DNA from: Bryobacteraceae bacterium
GTDB lineage: Bacteria > Acidobacteriota > Terriglobia > Bryobacterales > Bryobacteraceae
Direction: 5' to 3'
Assembly: GCA_025928545.1 (NCBI GenBank)
Contig: JAICJH010000004.1
Span: forward strand, 62,001 to 126,000
Length of the DNA stretch: 64,000 nucleotides
The position numbers were made by a program, and so were the translations under genes. Shown here one piece after another: positions 45,790 to 56,000 of the stretch (the first letter of the stretch is position 1; every line of letters starts with the position of its first letter). The notes beneath the pieces were generated by a model. The model searched no databases. It was not told the DNA's origin and saw only the letters and a program-made list of their open reading frames with translations.

Positions 45790-46449
45790 ATGTCTTTGAG
45801 AATCAACGACGAAGCCCCCAACTTCACAGCCGAAACGACCCAGGGAACAATCGACTTTCACCAATGGATCGGCGACGGCTGGGCAATTCTGTTTTCGCAC
45901 CCCAAGGACTTCACTCCGGTCTGCACCACGGAACTCGGTTATATGGCCGGGTTGCAGCCTCAGTTCGCCGCCAGAAACACAAAGATCATCGGCCTGAGCG
46001 TCGATCCTGTCGATAGCCACGGCAAATGGGCCGCGGATATACAGGAAACTCAGGGACACGCGGTGAATTATCCGATGATTGGCGATCCCGAACTGAAGGT
46101 TGCCAAACTCTATGGCATGCTGCCGGCCGATGCCGGGACAACTTCGGAAGGCAGGACCCCGGCCAACAATGCCACTGTCCGGACGGTATTCGTCGTCGGC
46201 CCCGATAAGAAAATCAAGCTGATGCTGATGTATCCGATGAGCACAGGCCGCAACTTCGACGAAGTGTTGCGCGTGCTCGATTCGATGCAGCTTAACGCGA
46301 AGCACCAGGTCTCAACTCCAGCGAACTGGAACCCGGGCGACGACGTCGTAGTGCCGGCCGCCATGCCCGAAGAAGTAACGAAAGAAAAATTCCCGGACGG
46401 TCTGCGGGTCCTGAAGCCCTACCTGCGGATGGGCGCCCAGCCGAAATAA
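45790..46449 (+). CDS. 1-Cys peroxiredoxin (Prx6-like)
   Basis: Encodes 219 residues from the ATG at 45790, with ribosome-binding site AGGGAG. It reduces hydrogen peroxide and organic peroxides. The peroxidatic Cys45 is in SHPKDFTPVCTTELG. No other Cys occurs in the protein, so it is a 1-Cys type that needs an external thiol for recycling. The conserved RTVFVVGPDKKIKLMLMYP block and the C-terminal extension match Prx6/AhpC-1-Cys members. A perfect hairpin terminator follows it at 46553. Confidence 0.92.
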   Translation: MSLRINDEAPNFTAETTQGTIDFHQWIGDGWAILFSHPKDFTPVCTTELGYMAGLQPQFAARNTKIIGLSVDPVDSHGKWAADIQETQGHAVNYPMIGDPELKVAKLYGMLPADAGTTSEGRTPANNATVRTVFVVGPDKKIKLMLMYPMSTGRNFDEVLRVLDSMQLNAKHQVSTPANWNPGDDVVVPAAMPEEVTKEKFPDGLRVLKPYLRMGAQPK

Positions 46450-46552
46450 CGGTACTCGCGTTCCGAGCGACCCGGAACTTACTTTCGAGCGACCGAAACT
46501 TGCCTTTCTGAGCCACGCGCGCAAGCAAGTGGTTATCCGCCTTAAAACAGCA

Positions 46553-46582
46553 AAAAGGGGAAGCCCAACGGCTTCCCCTTTT
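46553..46582. terminator. Strong intrinsic terminator, bidirectional
   Basis: A 13-bp perfect stem (46553-46565 paired with 46570-46582) with a 4-base loop CAAC. The stem is AAAAGGGGAAGCC, so it has A at one foot and T at the other. On the plus strand it is followed by TTCATTTTTC, on the minus strand by TTTTGCTGTTTT. It can therefore end both the peroxiredoxin transcript (plus) and the convergent gene at 46627 (minus). Confidence 0.85.
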
Positions 46583-46626
46583 CATTTTTCGTTTGAAGCA
46601 GATTTACCTGCCGCCGCCGGAGACGG

Positions 46627-47490
46627 TCAACCGCGCCGGAAGGCCGAACCGAACCTACCCGAACCACCGCGGCCGCCACGTCCGCCCGAACCTCCACGCC
46701 CGCCCGGGCCGCCCGGTCCACCCGGTCCGCCGCCTTTTTGGATCGTGTAGCCACCCGGCACCGTGAACAGCGACGCGTTGGGCTCACCGGTCGAGATGTT
46801 GGTCAGTTCCATGTCAGTGGTTCCGCTGCGTGGATCGCTGGTCTTGATCTGCACGGGCAGCTTCAGCGTTGTGCTTACCCAGGAAGTGCGCGTGATCGTA
46901 ATCGCCTGGGCATTCCCGATTGCCCCGGCCGGAATGACTTCCGTGGTCTGTGTTCCAGTGGCCGGCACGCCGTTGACAGTCGCGGTGCCGAGACTGGTCG
47001 TCGTGATGGTGGCTCCATTGGGTAATGTCACCGTTGAAGGCAGAGTCGGAGCCGCCGGGGTCGACGTCGAAGCCGGCACAGGCAGCCCCCTGGGCATTCT
47101 GCTCTGTACCGCGATCATCGTCGATGAATTGAGATCGTAGCGATATCCTGCCACCGGGTCCGTAATCGCAATCCGGGTGTAGGGCGCTTTTCCGGCCGAA
47201 GCCGGCGGCGTGATGGTCTCACTCGAATAGGTGCGGCCTTCCCCATCGCGTGCGCGCTGCGTGCTGCTGGTTGTATTGATGGAATTGCCATCCGCGTACT
47301 TTTCCTGTGTCGTGCGCACTTCCACGCCGGAGTAAGGAGCGCCGGTCACAACTCGCCCGCCGAAGCCGCCGGGTCCGCCCGGACCTCCACCCGGTCCCCT
47401 GCCTGGACCGCCGCCGCGCGGACCCGGTCCCGGTCCCTGCGCCAGCACGATCGCTACGCTCAACAACATAAGTCCCGCTGTCTTCTTCAT
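46627..47490 (-). CDS. Secreted protein with Gly/Pro-rich ends
   Basis: Encodes 287 residues with a signal peptide (MKKTAGLMLLSVAIVLAQ) and a GGGGACAT ribosome-binding region. The mature protein begins and ends with collagen-like or Gly-rich tracts (GPGPGPRGGGPGRGPGG after the signal and GGPGGPGGRGGSGG near the end). The middle (residues about 45-250) has a beta-type pattern including TRIAITDPVAGYRYDLNSS. No enzyme family was recognised. It lies downstream of a sigma/anti-sigma pair on the same strand, separated by 52 bases, and may belong to that regulon. Confidence 0.75.
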   Translation of the reverse strand: MKKTAGLMLLSVAIVLAQGPGPGPRGGGPGRGPGGGPGGPGGFGGRVVTGAPYSGVEVRTTQEKYADGNSINTTSSTQRARDGEGRTYSSETITPPASAGKAPYTRIAITDPVAGYRYDLNSSTMIAVQSRMPRGLPVPASTSTPAAPTLPSTVTLPNGATITTTSLGTATVNGVPATGTQTTEVIPAGAIGNAQAITITRTSWVSTTLKLPVQIKTSDPRSGTTDMELTNISTGEPNASLFTVPGGYTIQKGGGPGGPGGPGGRGGSGGRGGRGGSGRFGSAFRRG

Positions 47491-47542
47491 ATGTCCCCTT
47501 TTTGCTCAGTCCCTTTCTGTCGGTTCTGCTGAATATCGTCCG

Positions 47543-48181
47543 TCAGTTCTGCTGAATGTCATCGTTCGAGAGACGCACCGCCTGAGGGAAGCCATCCTGC
47601 CCAACCCACAGATCCGCCTGCATCGTGCCGGTCCACCCGGGATCGACACTGACGCCCATTTCCGCCAGTTGAGCCGTATCGAGCTGCGTTCTCACAATTC
47701 CGAAAGTCTCACCCTGCACCGGAGGCAGCGCGAAAGGCACTTTGATAAATCCTTCGTCCCCCGCGGCCTCCGCCGGCGCAAACTCCTCGCGTGGATATTC
47801 CGGCAATGGATACGATCGCGCAATCGCCACACCCGCCGGAACCGGCGGCGCTGCGCCAGGCCGGACCCACGCGTTCCATACCGCGCCTACGCTCAGCACC
47901 AGAACCGCTGCCGACGACATCGCCCACGCCCACCGAACCTGCCGCTCCCGCTTCCGGTTGGCATCGAACTCGCGCATCAAAACAGCCTTACTCCATTCGG
48001 TATTCGCAGGCGTACCGGTGAGGCGCATGACCTGCAGATGAGCGGTCAGCGAACGCTCCGCCTCCCAGCGCCCCCGGCAGGCAGCGCAGGAGGCCAGGTG
48101 AGCTTTCAGGAGTTCATCCGGCGCCCCCAGGCTCCGCGCGCATTCCACGAGCTCCCGGTTTGCCGTTTCGCATGTCATCAT
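47543..48181 (-). CDS. Zinc-finger anti-sigma factor
   Basis: Encodes 212 residues. The N-terminus has the ZF-HC2 metal-binding pattern with HLASCAACRG (His-x3-Cys-x2-Cys) that grips ECF sigma factors. A single membrane helix follows (WAMSSAAVLVLSVGAVWNAWV, about residues 85-105), then an outer domain of about 105 residues. The start chosen is the first of two adjacent ATGs at 48181; a TTG further upstream would overlap the sigma gene. The gene directly follows the ECF sigma gene, as is usual for a sigma/anti-sigma pair. Confidence 0.85.
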   Translation of the reverse strand: MMTCETANRELVECARSLGAPDELLKAHLASCAACRGRWEAERSLTAHLQVMRLTGTPANTEWSKAVLMREFDANRKRERQVRWAWAMSSAAVLVLSVGAVWNAWVRPGAAPPVPAGVAIARSYPLPEYPREEFAPAEAAGDEGFIKVPFALPPVQGETFGIVRTQLDTAQLAEMGVSVDPGWTGTMQADLWVGQDGFPQAVRLSNDDIQQN

Positions 48182-48209
48182 CTGCCGATCTCCGTTCCCT
48201 TCCCGCCCA

Positions 48210-48758
48210 TTACCGAACCGCAAGTTCTTTCACCGCCAGTTGCCGCTTGAGTTTCGCCGCCAGCAAACCGCGCGCCCGATGCAGGCGTGAGCGAACCGTG
48301 CCCACCGGGCAATCCATCGCCCGCGCCGCTTCCTCATAGCTTTTTTCTTCCAGGTCGCACAGCACCACTGCATCGCGATACAGTACCGGCAGTTCCCGCA
48401 TTGCCGACTGGAGCGCAGTCACGGCTTCGGCCTGAATCAGTTCGCCCAGTATGTCGTGCCGGACAGCCTGATCCACAGGCGCTTCCACAGGGCCCTTCCG
48501 GCGGATCACGCGCACCAGATTGCGCGCCACCCCGTACATCCATCCTTCCAGTGAGCCGCGCTTATCGTCGAAATTCGTGTTCGCCCGCATCAACTGGACG
48601 AAGACTTCGTGCGCCACTTCTTCGGCTGCCGCGGGGCTGCCGGACATGTGGAGCGCATAGCGGCGCAACGCGGGACCCCGGCGTTCGTAAAGCTCGCCGA
48701 ACGCCTCCCGATCGCCATTTTTCATCAGCCGGTAAAGTTCTTCGTCAGATCGCTGCAT
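48210..48758 (-). CDS. ECF-type RNA polymerase sigma factor
   Basis: Encodes 182 residues. Region 2 (AFGELYERRGPALRRYALHM, then EEVAHEVFVQLMRA and GSLEGWMYGVARNLV) and region 4 (LPVLYRDAVVLCDLEEKSYEEAARAMDCPVGTVRSRLHRARGLL) are complete. It directs RNA polymerase to envelope- or stress-related promoters when the membrane anti-sigma factor next door releases it. The start is the ATG at 48758, one codon after a GTG. A GGAACTT-type box lies upstream at 48815-48821 and may make the operon self-regulating. Confidence 0.92.
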   Translation of the reverse strand: MQRSDEELYRLMKNGDREAFGELYERRGPALRRYALHMSGSPAAAEEVAHEVFVQLMRANTNFDDKRGSLEGWMYGVARNLVRVIRRKGPVEAPVDQAVRHDILGELIQAEAVTALQSAMRELPVLYRDAVVLCDLEEKSYEEAARAMDCPVGTVRSRLHRARGLLAAKLKRQLAVKELAVR

Positions 48759-48794
48759 CACTCGTTCGGTGTAACAGCAAGGCGCTCAAACCTG

Positions 48795-48837
48795 TATTGT
48801 CGGCGCCTGGGAAAAAGTTCCCCTGTCACCCGGGAAC
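48795..48837 (-). promoter_or_regulatory. Candidate self-regulated ECF promoter upstream of the sigma gene
   Basis: On the minus strand a GGGGAACTTTTT box (near 48822) sits about 16 bases upstream of an AATAC-like element, similar to GGAACTT-N16 ECF promoters. Inverted repeats overlap it: GTTCCC at 48817-48822 and GGGAAC at 48832-48837 with 9 bases between, plus GGGAA/TTCCC arms around 48810-48822. The sigma gene starts about 60 bases downstream. Confidence 0.35.
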
Positions 48838-48916
48838 ACTCCTATTCTCGATCATCTGTACACGGATTTGCCCAGTAGCCGATCAAGGGCCTGAAAACAA
48901 AGGCCTGATCGGCCTC

Positions 48917-48936
48917 CATCTGCGTTCATCGGCGGC
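48917..48936 (+). repeat. Short CATCTGCG/CATCGGCG repeat
   Basis: Two adjacent 10-base units (CATCTGCGTT, CATCGGCGGC) lie at the 3' end of the kelch gene; they match the 10-base-period units at 59619-59648. Such short interspersed CATC-type repeats are known to occur in intergenic DNA of many soil bacteria; here only two loci are seen. Confidence 0.45.
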
Positions 48937-50012
48937 TATTTTCGGTTTTCCGAGGTCGACCAGATCCTGACATCGATCGGCTTACCTGCGGAATCGAGGG
49001 CGCCTACGGTCACTGATGCGCCATCGGCACTTGCCGCAGGCATCTCCACGGCTGGCACAAAAGCCTTCAGAGAAGGAACGAAAAGTTCGGCGGATGGCAT
49101 GGAACGGCGTCCCGGCCGGCGGCCCGACGAACCACCGGCAACCAGTACATTTTGGCCGTCCCCCGCGCGAATCGCGATATGGTCTTGACGCGGTTCGGCA
49201 AGGGGGCCGACAGGAGTTACCGCCCCGGTGGCGGGGTCGAAGAGTTCGGCGGAAGCCAGTTCCTGAGTGCCATCGAAACCGCCGGCCAGAAGCACACGGC
49301 CGTCGGAGAGTTCGGTGCCGGTAAAAGCTTCGCGAGGTCCGCTCATGAAACCCGCCGGACGCACGGTTTCGGTGGCTGGATCGAAGATATCGACAGTGTC
49401 GAGGACGTGATCGCCATCGTAACCTCCGGCGATCAGAACACGGCCGTCTTTGAGCACCGCAATGGCGTGACGGGAACGGGGCGAGGAAAGGACACCGGCG
49501 GCAAGGCGGAAGCGCCCCGCGACCGGATCGTAAATTTCAAGAGAATTGGCAATTTGCCCCGAGGTCCGGCCACCAGTCACGAGCACCTTGCCGTTGGCGA
49601 GAAGGATAGCGGCGGCATCGGTGCGTGCCGTGAGCATAGCGCCGGTGGTGGTCCAAAGGTTTGTGGCCGGGTTGAAGATCTCAGCTGCGTTACTGGGGCC
49701 TCCCGCGCCGGTGGTGCCCCCGGCCGCGAGGATCGAACCGTCCCGAAGAGCGATGCAGACGTGAGAAGCGCGGGCGGCCAGCATTGGACTGGCCGTGACG
49801 ATCTGGCCATCTTTTTGGAAGAAGCTGGCTGTGGCGATGGGGATTTCAAGGCGAGAGCCGCCGCTCAGGAAGGAGCGGCCATCGGGAAGAGAAGCGGAGC
49901 ATGTCCCGGCGCTCGACGTTGAGGCTGCGCGGCGTTCCTGATGTTCGGCCGCGGAGAGAGTGATCCCGGCGCTGAGGAGCAACGCCGGGAGAAACAAAGG
50001 CCGGAAACCCAT
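48936..50012 (-). CDS. Secreted kelch-repeat protein
   Basis: Encodes 358 residues with a signal peptide ending ITLSAAE. About six or seven kelch blades of 45-50 residues follow, with repeats of the type ILAAGGTTGAGGPSNAAEIFNP, VLVTGGRTSGQIANSLEIYDP and VLIAGGYDGDHVLDTVDIFDP. Kelch propellers bind proteins or sugars. The gene lies 23 bases downstream of the giant kelch/MBG gene on the same strand and shares its kelch type, so the two are probably cotranscribed paralogues. Confidence 0.85.
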   Translation of the reverse strand: MGFRPLFLPALLLSAGITLSAAEHQERRAASTSSAGTCSASLPDGRSFLSGGSRLEIPIATASFFQKDGQIVTASPMLAARASHVCIALRDGSILAAGGTTGAGGPSNAAEIFNPATNLWTTTGAMLTARTDAAAILLANGKVLVTGGRTSGQIANSLEIYDPVAGRFRLAAGVLSSPRSRHAIAVLKDGRVLIAGGYDGDHVLDTVDIFDPATETVRPAGFMSGPREAFTGTELSDGRVLLAGGFDGTQELASAELFDPATGAVTPVGPLAEPRQDHIAIRAGDGQNVLVAGGSSGRRPGRRSMPSAELFVPSLKAFVPAVEMPAASADGASVTVGALDSAGKPIDVRIWSTSENRK

Positions 50013-50035
50013 TTATGACTCTGCCGAGGGGAAAC

Positions 50036-53000
50036 CTAGTTCCCCGCAACACCACCGGTGGCGCTGGCCTGCGGCTTCATTTGCGGTTGCGTGCCAGTCC
50101 ACCCTCCCGCGATCCAGACGTTTCCTTTTTGCGACTGCACCTCAATCTGGATTCCGCCATGAGGATATGTCACGCTTTGATAGCTGGCTCCGGAGTTGAC
50201 GGTGGTCATCTGGAATGTGCAGTTGCCATCGATGCTGACTGGCGCAGCGGGGTTGGTAATGTCCTGGATGTTGGCCTTGCCACTGAAATAATACACAGCT
50301 CCCTTAACCGGAGAAGTCAGGCTTGCGATGGAGTTACTCGATATCAGGTAAGTGCGAAGCGTTGTGCCTACCGTGCCATCCGGCTTGTTGAAGCTGTTGA
50401 TCAGGAGCGTTACCTTACCCTGTGGGTTGGTAAAGCTCTTGTTGTACGTGACTCCGGCCGAGACCTTCATGTAGTTCTCAGAGCCGGCAGGAACCGCCGA
50501 GTTGGCCGTCCCCGCGTTTGTGGCGAGATAGCCGGCTGCGGCCGGGGAAGCGTTCAAATCGACAGTGCCGCTTCCTGCAATTGAGGCGGCCGCGCCCGGC
50601 TGAACCACGGTAATCTCCTGGTCGTAAGCAGGATTGTTGAGGTTGTAGTTGCCGGGGCCGCTTCCGCTTCCGCCAAGGATGACCGCTATTTCGAACGCCG
50701 CATAAGTTGCATTTCCAGTGCTGAGTTGCACGATGGCCGAAGCAGTGCCGACAGATACAACCCCTGGCGTGACCAGTCCGATGGGCAGATTTGTAGCACT
50801 CGGAATGGGCGTATACGTTGCACCGTTGCGGATGGCAAACGTTACTTTGCCGGTCGAAACGTTCCCGCAACCAGTGTCCTGAACAGTGGTGCTGAGCGTC
50901 ACCGTCGCCGTGTTGCTGGTGGAGCTGGTCGTCCAGACCAACAGGGCGCCCGTATAGAGCGAGCCGCCCGTTACCGGCCCGACATTTGAGCTCGGGTTAA
51001 TCGTGAACGATACGTTGCTGCCGGAAGGCGCGAGCGTCGAACCGCCGGCGTACTCGGCAACCAGGCTTACAGTCCCGGCGTTCTGCGTCACATTGAAGGC
51101 TACGCTGGCTATTCCATTGGCATCGGTTACGGCGGTGACGGAACCCTGCGTTCCAAGAGTGAATTTTACTGTGGCATTGCTGACCGCTGACCCGGTTATC
51201 GAATCGACGAGCCTGGCCGAGAGTGTCACGTTACTGCACAGGCCATATGTCGAACTGGTCGGGCCGATGTAAGTCAGCGATGTCGTGTCGGCGTTAATGG
51301 TAAACGTCGCGCCGGGATTGACAATCGAGTAGTTCCCAAGTGCCGAGGCAGTCGAGGAGAGCGAAGTTGCTATGGCGTAATTACCGACAGCAGTTCCCGC
51401 GGCACGACTGAACGACGCGCTGACGCCGTCGGTCGGCACGAATCCATAGAGAGTTGCGGTGGTCAATGGAGAGGGGTCGGGCTGACTGTAGAACTTGCTG
51501 TTGTTCTGCGTCGTTACCGTCGCAGATTTGGGCGTAATACCAAAGGTCTTTGCTGTCGCGGTGGACCCGGTATGGTTGCTGTCGCCGGCATAGGTAGCGT
51601 TGGCTGTTGCGGTTCCAACATTGGCGTTGCTCGCATACGTCACCGATACGGACGCGCTGAGGCTGCCTGCACCGGTTGCCGTCGCAGTGCAGGGTGTCTG
51701 AGCCGAGCCGTTGTAGACTACGCTGGCCGGGCACGTAATTGTGGTCCATGACGATGCCTGTGAGATCGCATCGGTGATTGTTGTGCTGGCGATGTTCTTG
51801 TAATTGGCCGCGCCGGTAAAGCTCCAGGAGTCGCCGGTGTATGTGTCGGCGCCAGTGTGCGCGGTGTTGCTCACATCGACGGTGCCAACGGTGGACCCGG
51901 TTTCGCCGTTGACTCCGGTGATCGAGGTGACGGCCGCGCTGTGCGAACTGCCGTCATACGTCACAGCGTACGGCGTCACCACTACCGCCGCATTGGCCTT
52001 GTAGATCGTGTCGGTGATGGTGGTGGTGGCGATGTTCTTGTAATTCGTCGTGCCAGTGAAGCTCCAGGAATCGCCGGGATATGCGTTCGCGGTCGTGTGC
52101 GTGGTATTCAACGTCACGGCGCCGACCGTCGCGTCCATCTCGCCGTTGACCCCGGTGATGGAACTGACGGCCGCACTGTGCGGGCCGCCGTCATACGTCA
52201 GCGTGTAGGGCGTCACCACGATCGTGGCATTGGCTTTGTAGATCGTATCGGTGATGGTGGCGCCGGCAATGCTGTTGTAATTGGCCGTACCCGTGAGACT
52301 CCAGTAATCTGCGGTATAGGCGCTCGCGTCGGTATGCGTGGTGTGGCTGACGTCCACCGCCCCGACGGTGGCGTCCGTCTCGCCATTGACTCCGGTGATC
52401 GAGACAACGGTCGCTGTGTGCGGAAGGCCGTTGTATGTCACCGTGTAGGGCGTCACCACAACCGTCGCATTGGCTTTGTTGATGGTATCGGTAATCGGCG
52501 TATTGCCGATGTTGTTGTAATTCGTCGTGCCCGTGAAGCTCCATGAATCGCCGGAATATGTGTCGGCGGCGGTGTGCGTAGTGTTCAGCGTCACGGCGCC
52601 GACCGTGGCGTCCGTCTCGCCGTTGACTCCGGTGATTGACGTAACGGTCGCTGTATGCGGTCCGCCGTCATAAGGCACCGTGTAGGGCGCCACTACAACC
52701 GTCGCATTGGCTTTGTTGATGGTATCGGTAATCGGCATGTTGCCGATGCTGTTGTAATTCGTCGTGCCCGCGAAAGTCCAGTAATCTGCGGCATAGGCAC
52801 TCGCGTCGGTGTGCGTCGTGTGGCTCACGTCCACCGCGCCGACGGTACCATCCTTCTCGCCGTTGACTCCGGTGATCGAGGTAACGACCGCTGTATGTGG
52901 GAGTCCATTGTACGTCACCGTATAGGGCGTCACCACAACCGTCGCATTGGCTTTGTCGATCGTATCGGTAATCGCGGTATTGCCGATGTTGTTGTAGTTC

Positions 53001-56000
53001 GTCGTGCCAGTGAAGCTCCACGAATCGCCGGAATATGTGTTGGCCTCGGTGTGCGTAGCGTTCAGCGTCACGGCGCCGACCGTCGCGTCTATCTCGCCAT
53101 TCACTCCCGTGATTGAGGTAACTGTCGCGGTATGCGAACTGCCGTCATACGTCACGGTGTAAGGCGCCACCACTACCGTCGCATTGGCCTTGTCGATCTT
53201 ATCCGTGATCGTATTGCTGGCGATGTTGTTGTAATTGGCCGTGCCAGTAAAGCTCCAGGAATCGGTGGAGTATGTATTGGCGCCAGTGTGCGCGGTGTTG
53301 CTCACATCGACGGTGCCAACCGTGGCCCCGGTCTCGCCGTTGACTCCGGTGATCGAGGTAACGCTCGCATTGTGGGCAAGGCCGTCATAGGGCACCGTAT
53401 AGCTCGCGACTACTACCGTCGCGTCGGCCTTGTCGATCTTATCCGTGATGGTAGTGTTGGCGATGTTGTTGTAATTGGTCGTGCCCGTAAAGCTCCAGGA
53501 ATCGCTGGAGTATGTGTTAGCGCCAGTGTGCGCAGTGTTGCTCACATCGACGGTGCCAACCGTGGCCCCGGTTTCGCCGTTGACTCCGGTGATCGAGGTA
53601 ACGCTCGCATTGTGGGCAAGGCCGTCATAGGGCACCGTATAGTTCGCGACTACTACCGTCGCGTCAGCTTTGTTGATTGTCAGTGATCCATTATTGAAAG
53701 TCGTGAAGGCGTAGTTCGTCGCCGTCAGGCTGCCTACTGCCGGGGTGATGGTGTAACTGCCCCAATTGACTGCCGTTACCGCCGTACCGCTGTAAGACGC
53801 GCTGCCTGCCACCACCGAGGCGGTGTCGCCGTTGACGAAACCGGTGATCGTTGAGGTGAACGGCGAGAATACACTGCCGTTGTACTTCTTGCTCTGGTCA
53901 TCCGCCTTCACCGTCAGTTGCGCCTTATTCACGTTGAATGCCGTCGTCCCGCTGCTGGGACCATAAGCGGCGGTTCCCGAATAACAGGCGATTACGGTGT
54001 AACCACCCGCGGGAAGCGTCGAACTGCTCACGGACACGGGGTTGCCACTAAAAGTCTGGGCCGTGCCAACCTGAGTGCCAGGGGCCGCGCAGGTCCCGGA
54101 AGTGTAAAAACTGACCGTGCCGCCGCTAACTCCGGTCGGCGTGGAGCTGACACTCGCTGTCAATGTCACCGCTGAACCGTAGGTTGGAGAGGATGGAGAG
54201 GCAGAAGCCGTCGTTGTCGTAGGCGTTACTCCCACCGTTTGCGAATACGAGATCGGGCCGAAGTTGTTCGCGCTGCACTGATTCGCGGTATTGACATTTG
54301 TACCGCCCTCGCCTTGTGCGGTCCAAACATATGAATTCGCCGTGGCTGGTGTGGTTACGTTGATTTCCAGTGTCACCTGATCGCCTGTATTCAGCTGGGC
54401 CGCGGCAGCGTTCGCAAATACCGTGAAATACCCAGGCGTGTTGCCGGAAACCTGACCGACCGTGGCTGTCGACCAGTTCGGAGACGTGCTGGTGACACCA
54501 GCAAGTGTGGTCGAATCGACCTTGAAAACCGATGTTCCGGCTGAAGTGAAATCGGTGGTCGGCCAGTTGATTGTGAAACATCCGCCTTTCTGTCCGCCCG
54601 GGCTGGTGTTTACAAATTGAAATTTATAGATGGTATTGGTCGAAGCCGGCGGCGGGCTGCTCAAAATCGTTAGTGTGGCCGTTCCCGCGCCGTCCGTGAA
54701 ACTCGTCTGAGCCGTCAGAGCCTTTCCATTCGAATCCAAAGCATCCGATTCTGTAGCGGTGACATAGAACTTTGTTCCCAGATCGTTTATATCCGGCGCG
54801 AAACCGGTGCTGTTGGAGAAGTTTCCCTCACCGTCAACCTCTACCGTTATCGAGGTCGGTTGATCGAGGTATGGGTCTTCTGTCATGGAGATCGTTACAT
54901 GGCCGCCGGGTACCCAGCAGGTGCCCGTAAATGTGACCGGTGTGTCGGGCGCATAATCCGCCTGATCCGTCGTGATCGTCGGGACGCATTTGGTTTCGCC
55001 ATCCGCCAAAACGCTGCCATAAGCGATCTGGCCGCCAATCGCAATAACCTGTCCGCGCGCGGACATTGCCGACACTGTAATGCCCGTGCGGGCGCTGGCC
55101 AGCTGCGAACCCTGCTGGAATGTATGCCGCCAGGGGATATACGTTTCGGTCTGTGCAGTCGCTTTGCCGTTCGAAGTGCCACCGATGAACAGGACCGTAT
55201 TGTTGTCCTTCACGCGAATGGCGGTGTGTCCACTCCGGGGAACGGAGAGATACGCGCCTTCTGTCGTGAATTTCGAAGTTTCGGGATCGAACACGTCGGC
55301 AACGCCGACGTCCGTCTTACCTGTGTTGCCGCCCACGAAGACTACACGGCCACTCAAAAGAGTGGTGGCGCTGAGACCCGAACGGGCCGCGCTCAGGTGG
55401 CCGGCGGGAGAAACTTTCAGGCTCGCTGGATAGAATCGGTCCACCGAGTCCAGCGTTGTCTCGCCGTTGGTGCCGCCGCCGATCAGAACCGTGCCGTCTT
55501 CAAGCACAGCCGCGGCGTGCTGCATCCGGGGCGAGGAGAGGTGCGCTTCGAGAGAACTGAAAGTCGAATTGGCGGGGTTGAAAAGTTCGAGGCGGTCGCT
55601 GGCACCGGAGCCGGAATCGCCGCCGGCAATCAGAATGCGGCCATTCTTCAGCAATGAAACCGTCGCGGCTGCGTGCGGCGAAGCCATTTCCGGACCGGTT
55701 GTCCAGCTATCCGTCGCCGGATCGTAGATTTCTGTGTCGCTCAGGACCGCGCCGCTGTTGGATCGCCCACCAGCCACCAACACTCTGCCGTCAGGAAGGA
55801 TGGCGGCGCCGTGATCGGTGCGCGGGAAGGCCATGGCAGCCACATACTGGAAGCCAGTTGCAGAGTCGTAAGTTTCAACCGATGAAAGAACACCACGCTG
55901 CGATTTGCCACCGATAATAAGGACCTTGCCGCTTTTCAAAAGGACAGAAGCCGCATTGGCGCGGGCTGTGTTCATTGAGCCGCGAGCCGAGGCGAATCTG

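Noticed and set aside
51761..53671. CRISPR array or transposon terminal repeats
   Set aside because: The 237-240-bp repeats are in frame, code for a continuous protein domain and have no short unique spacers.
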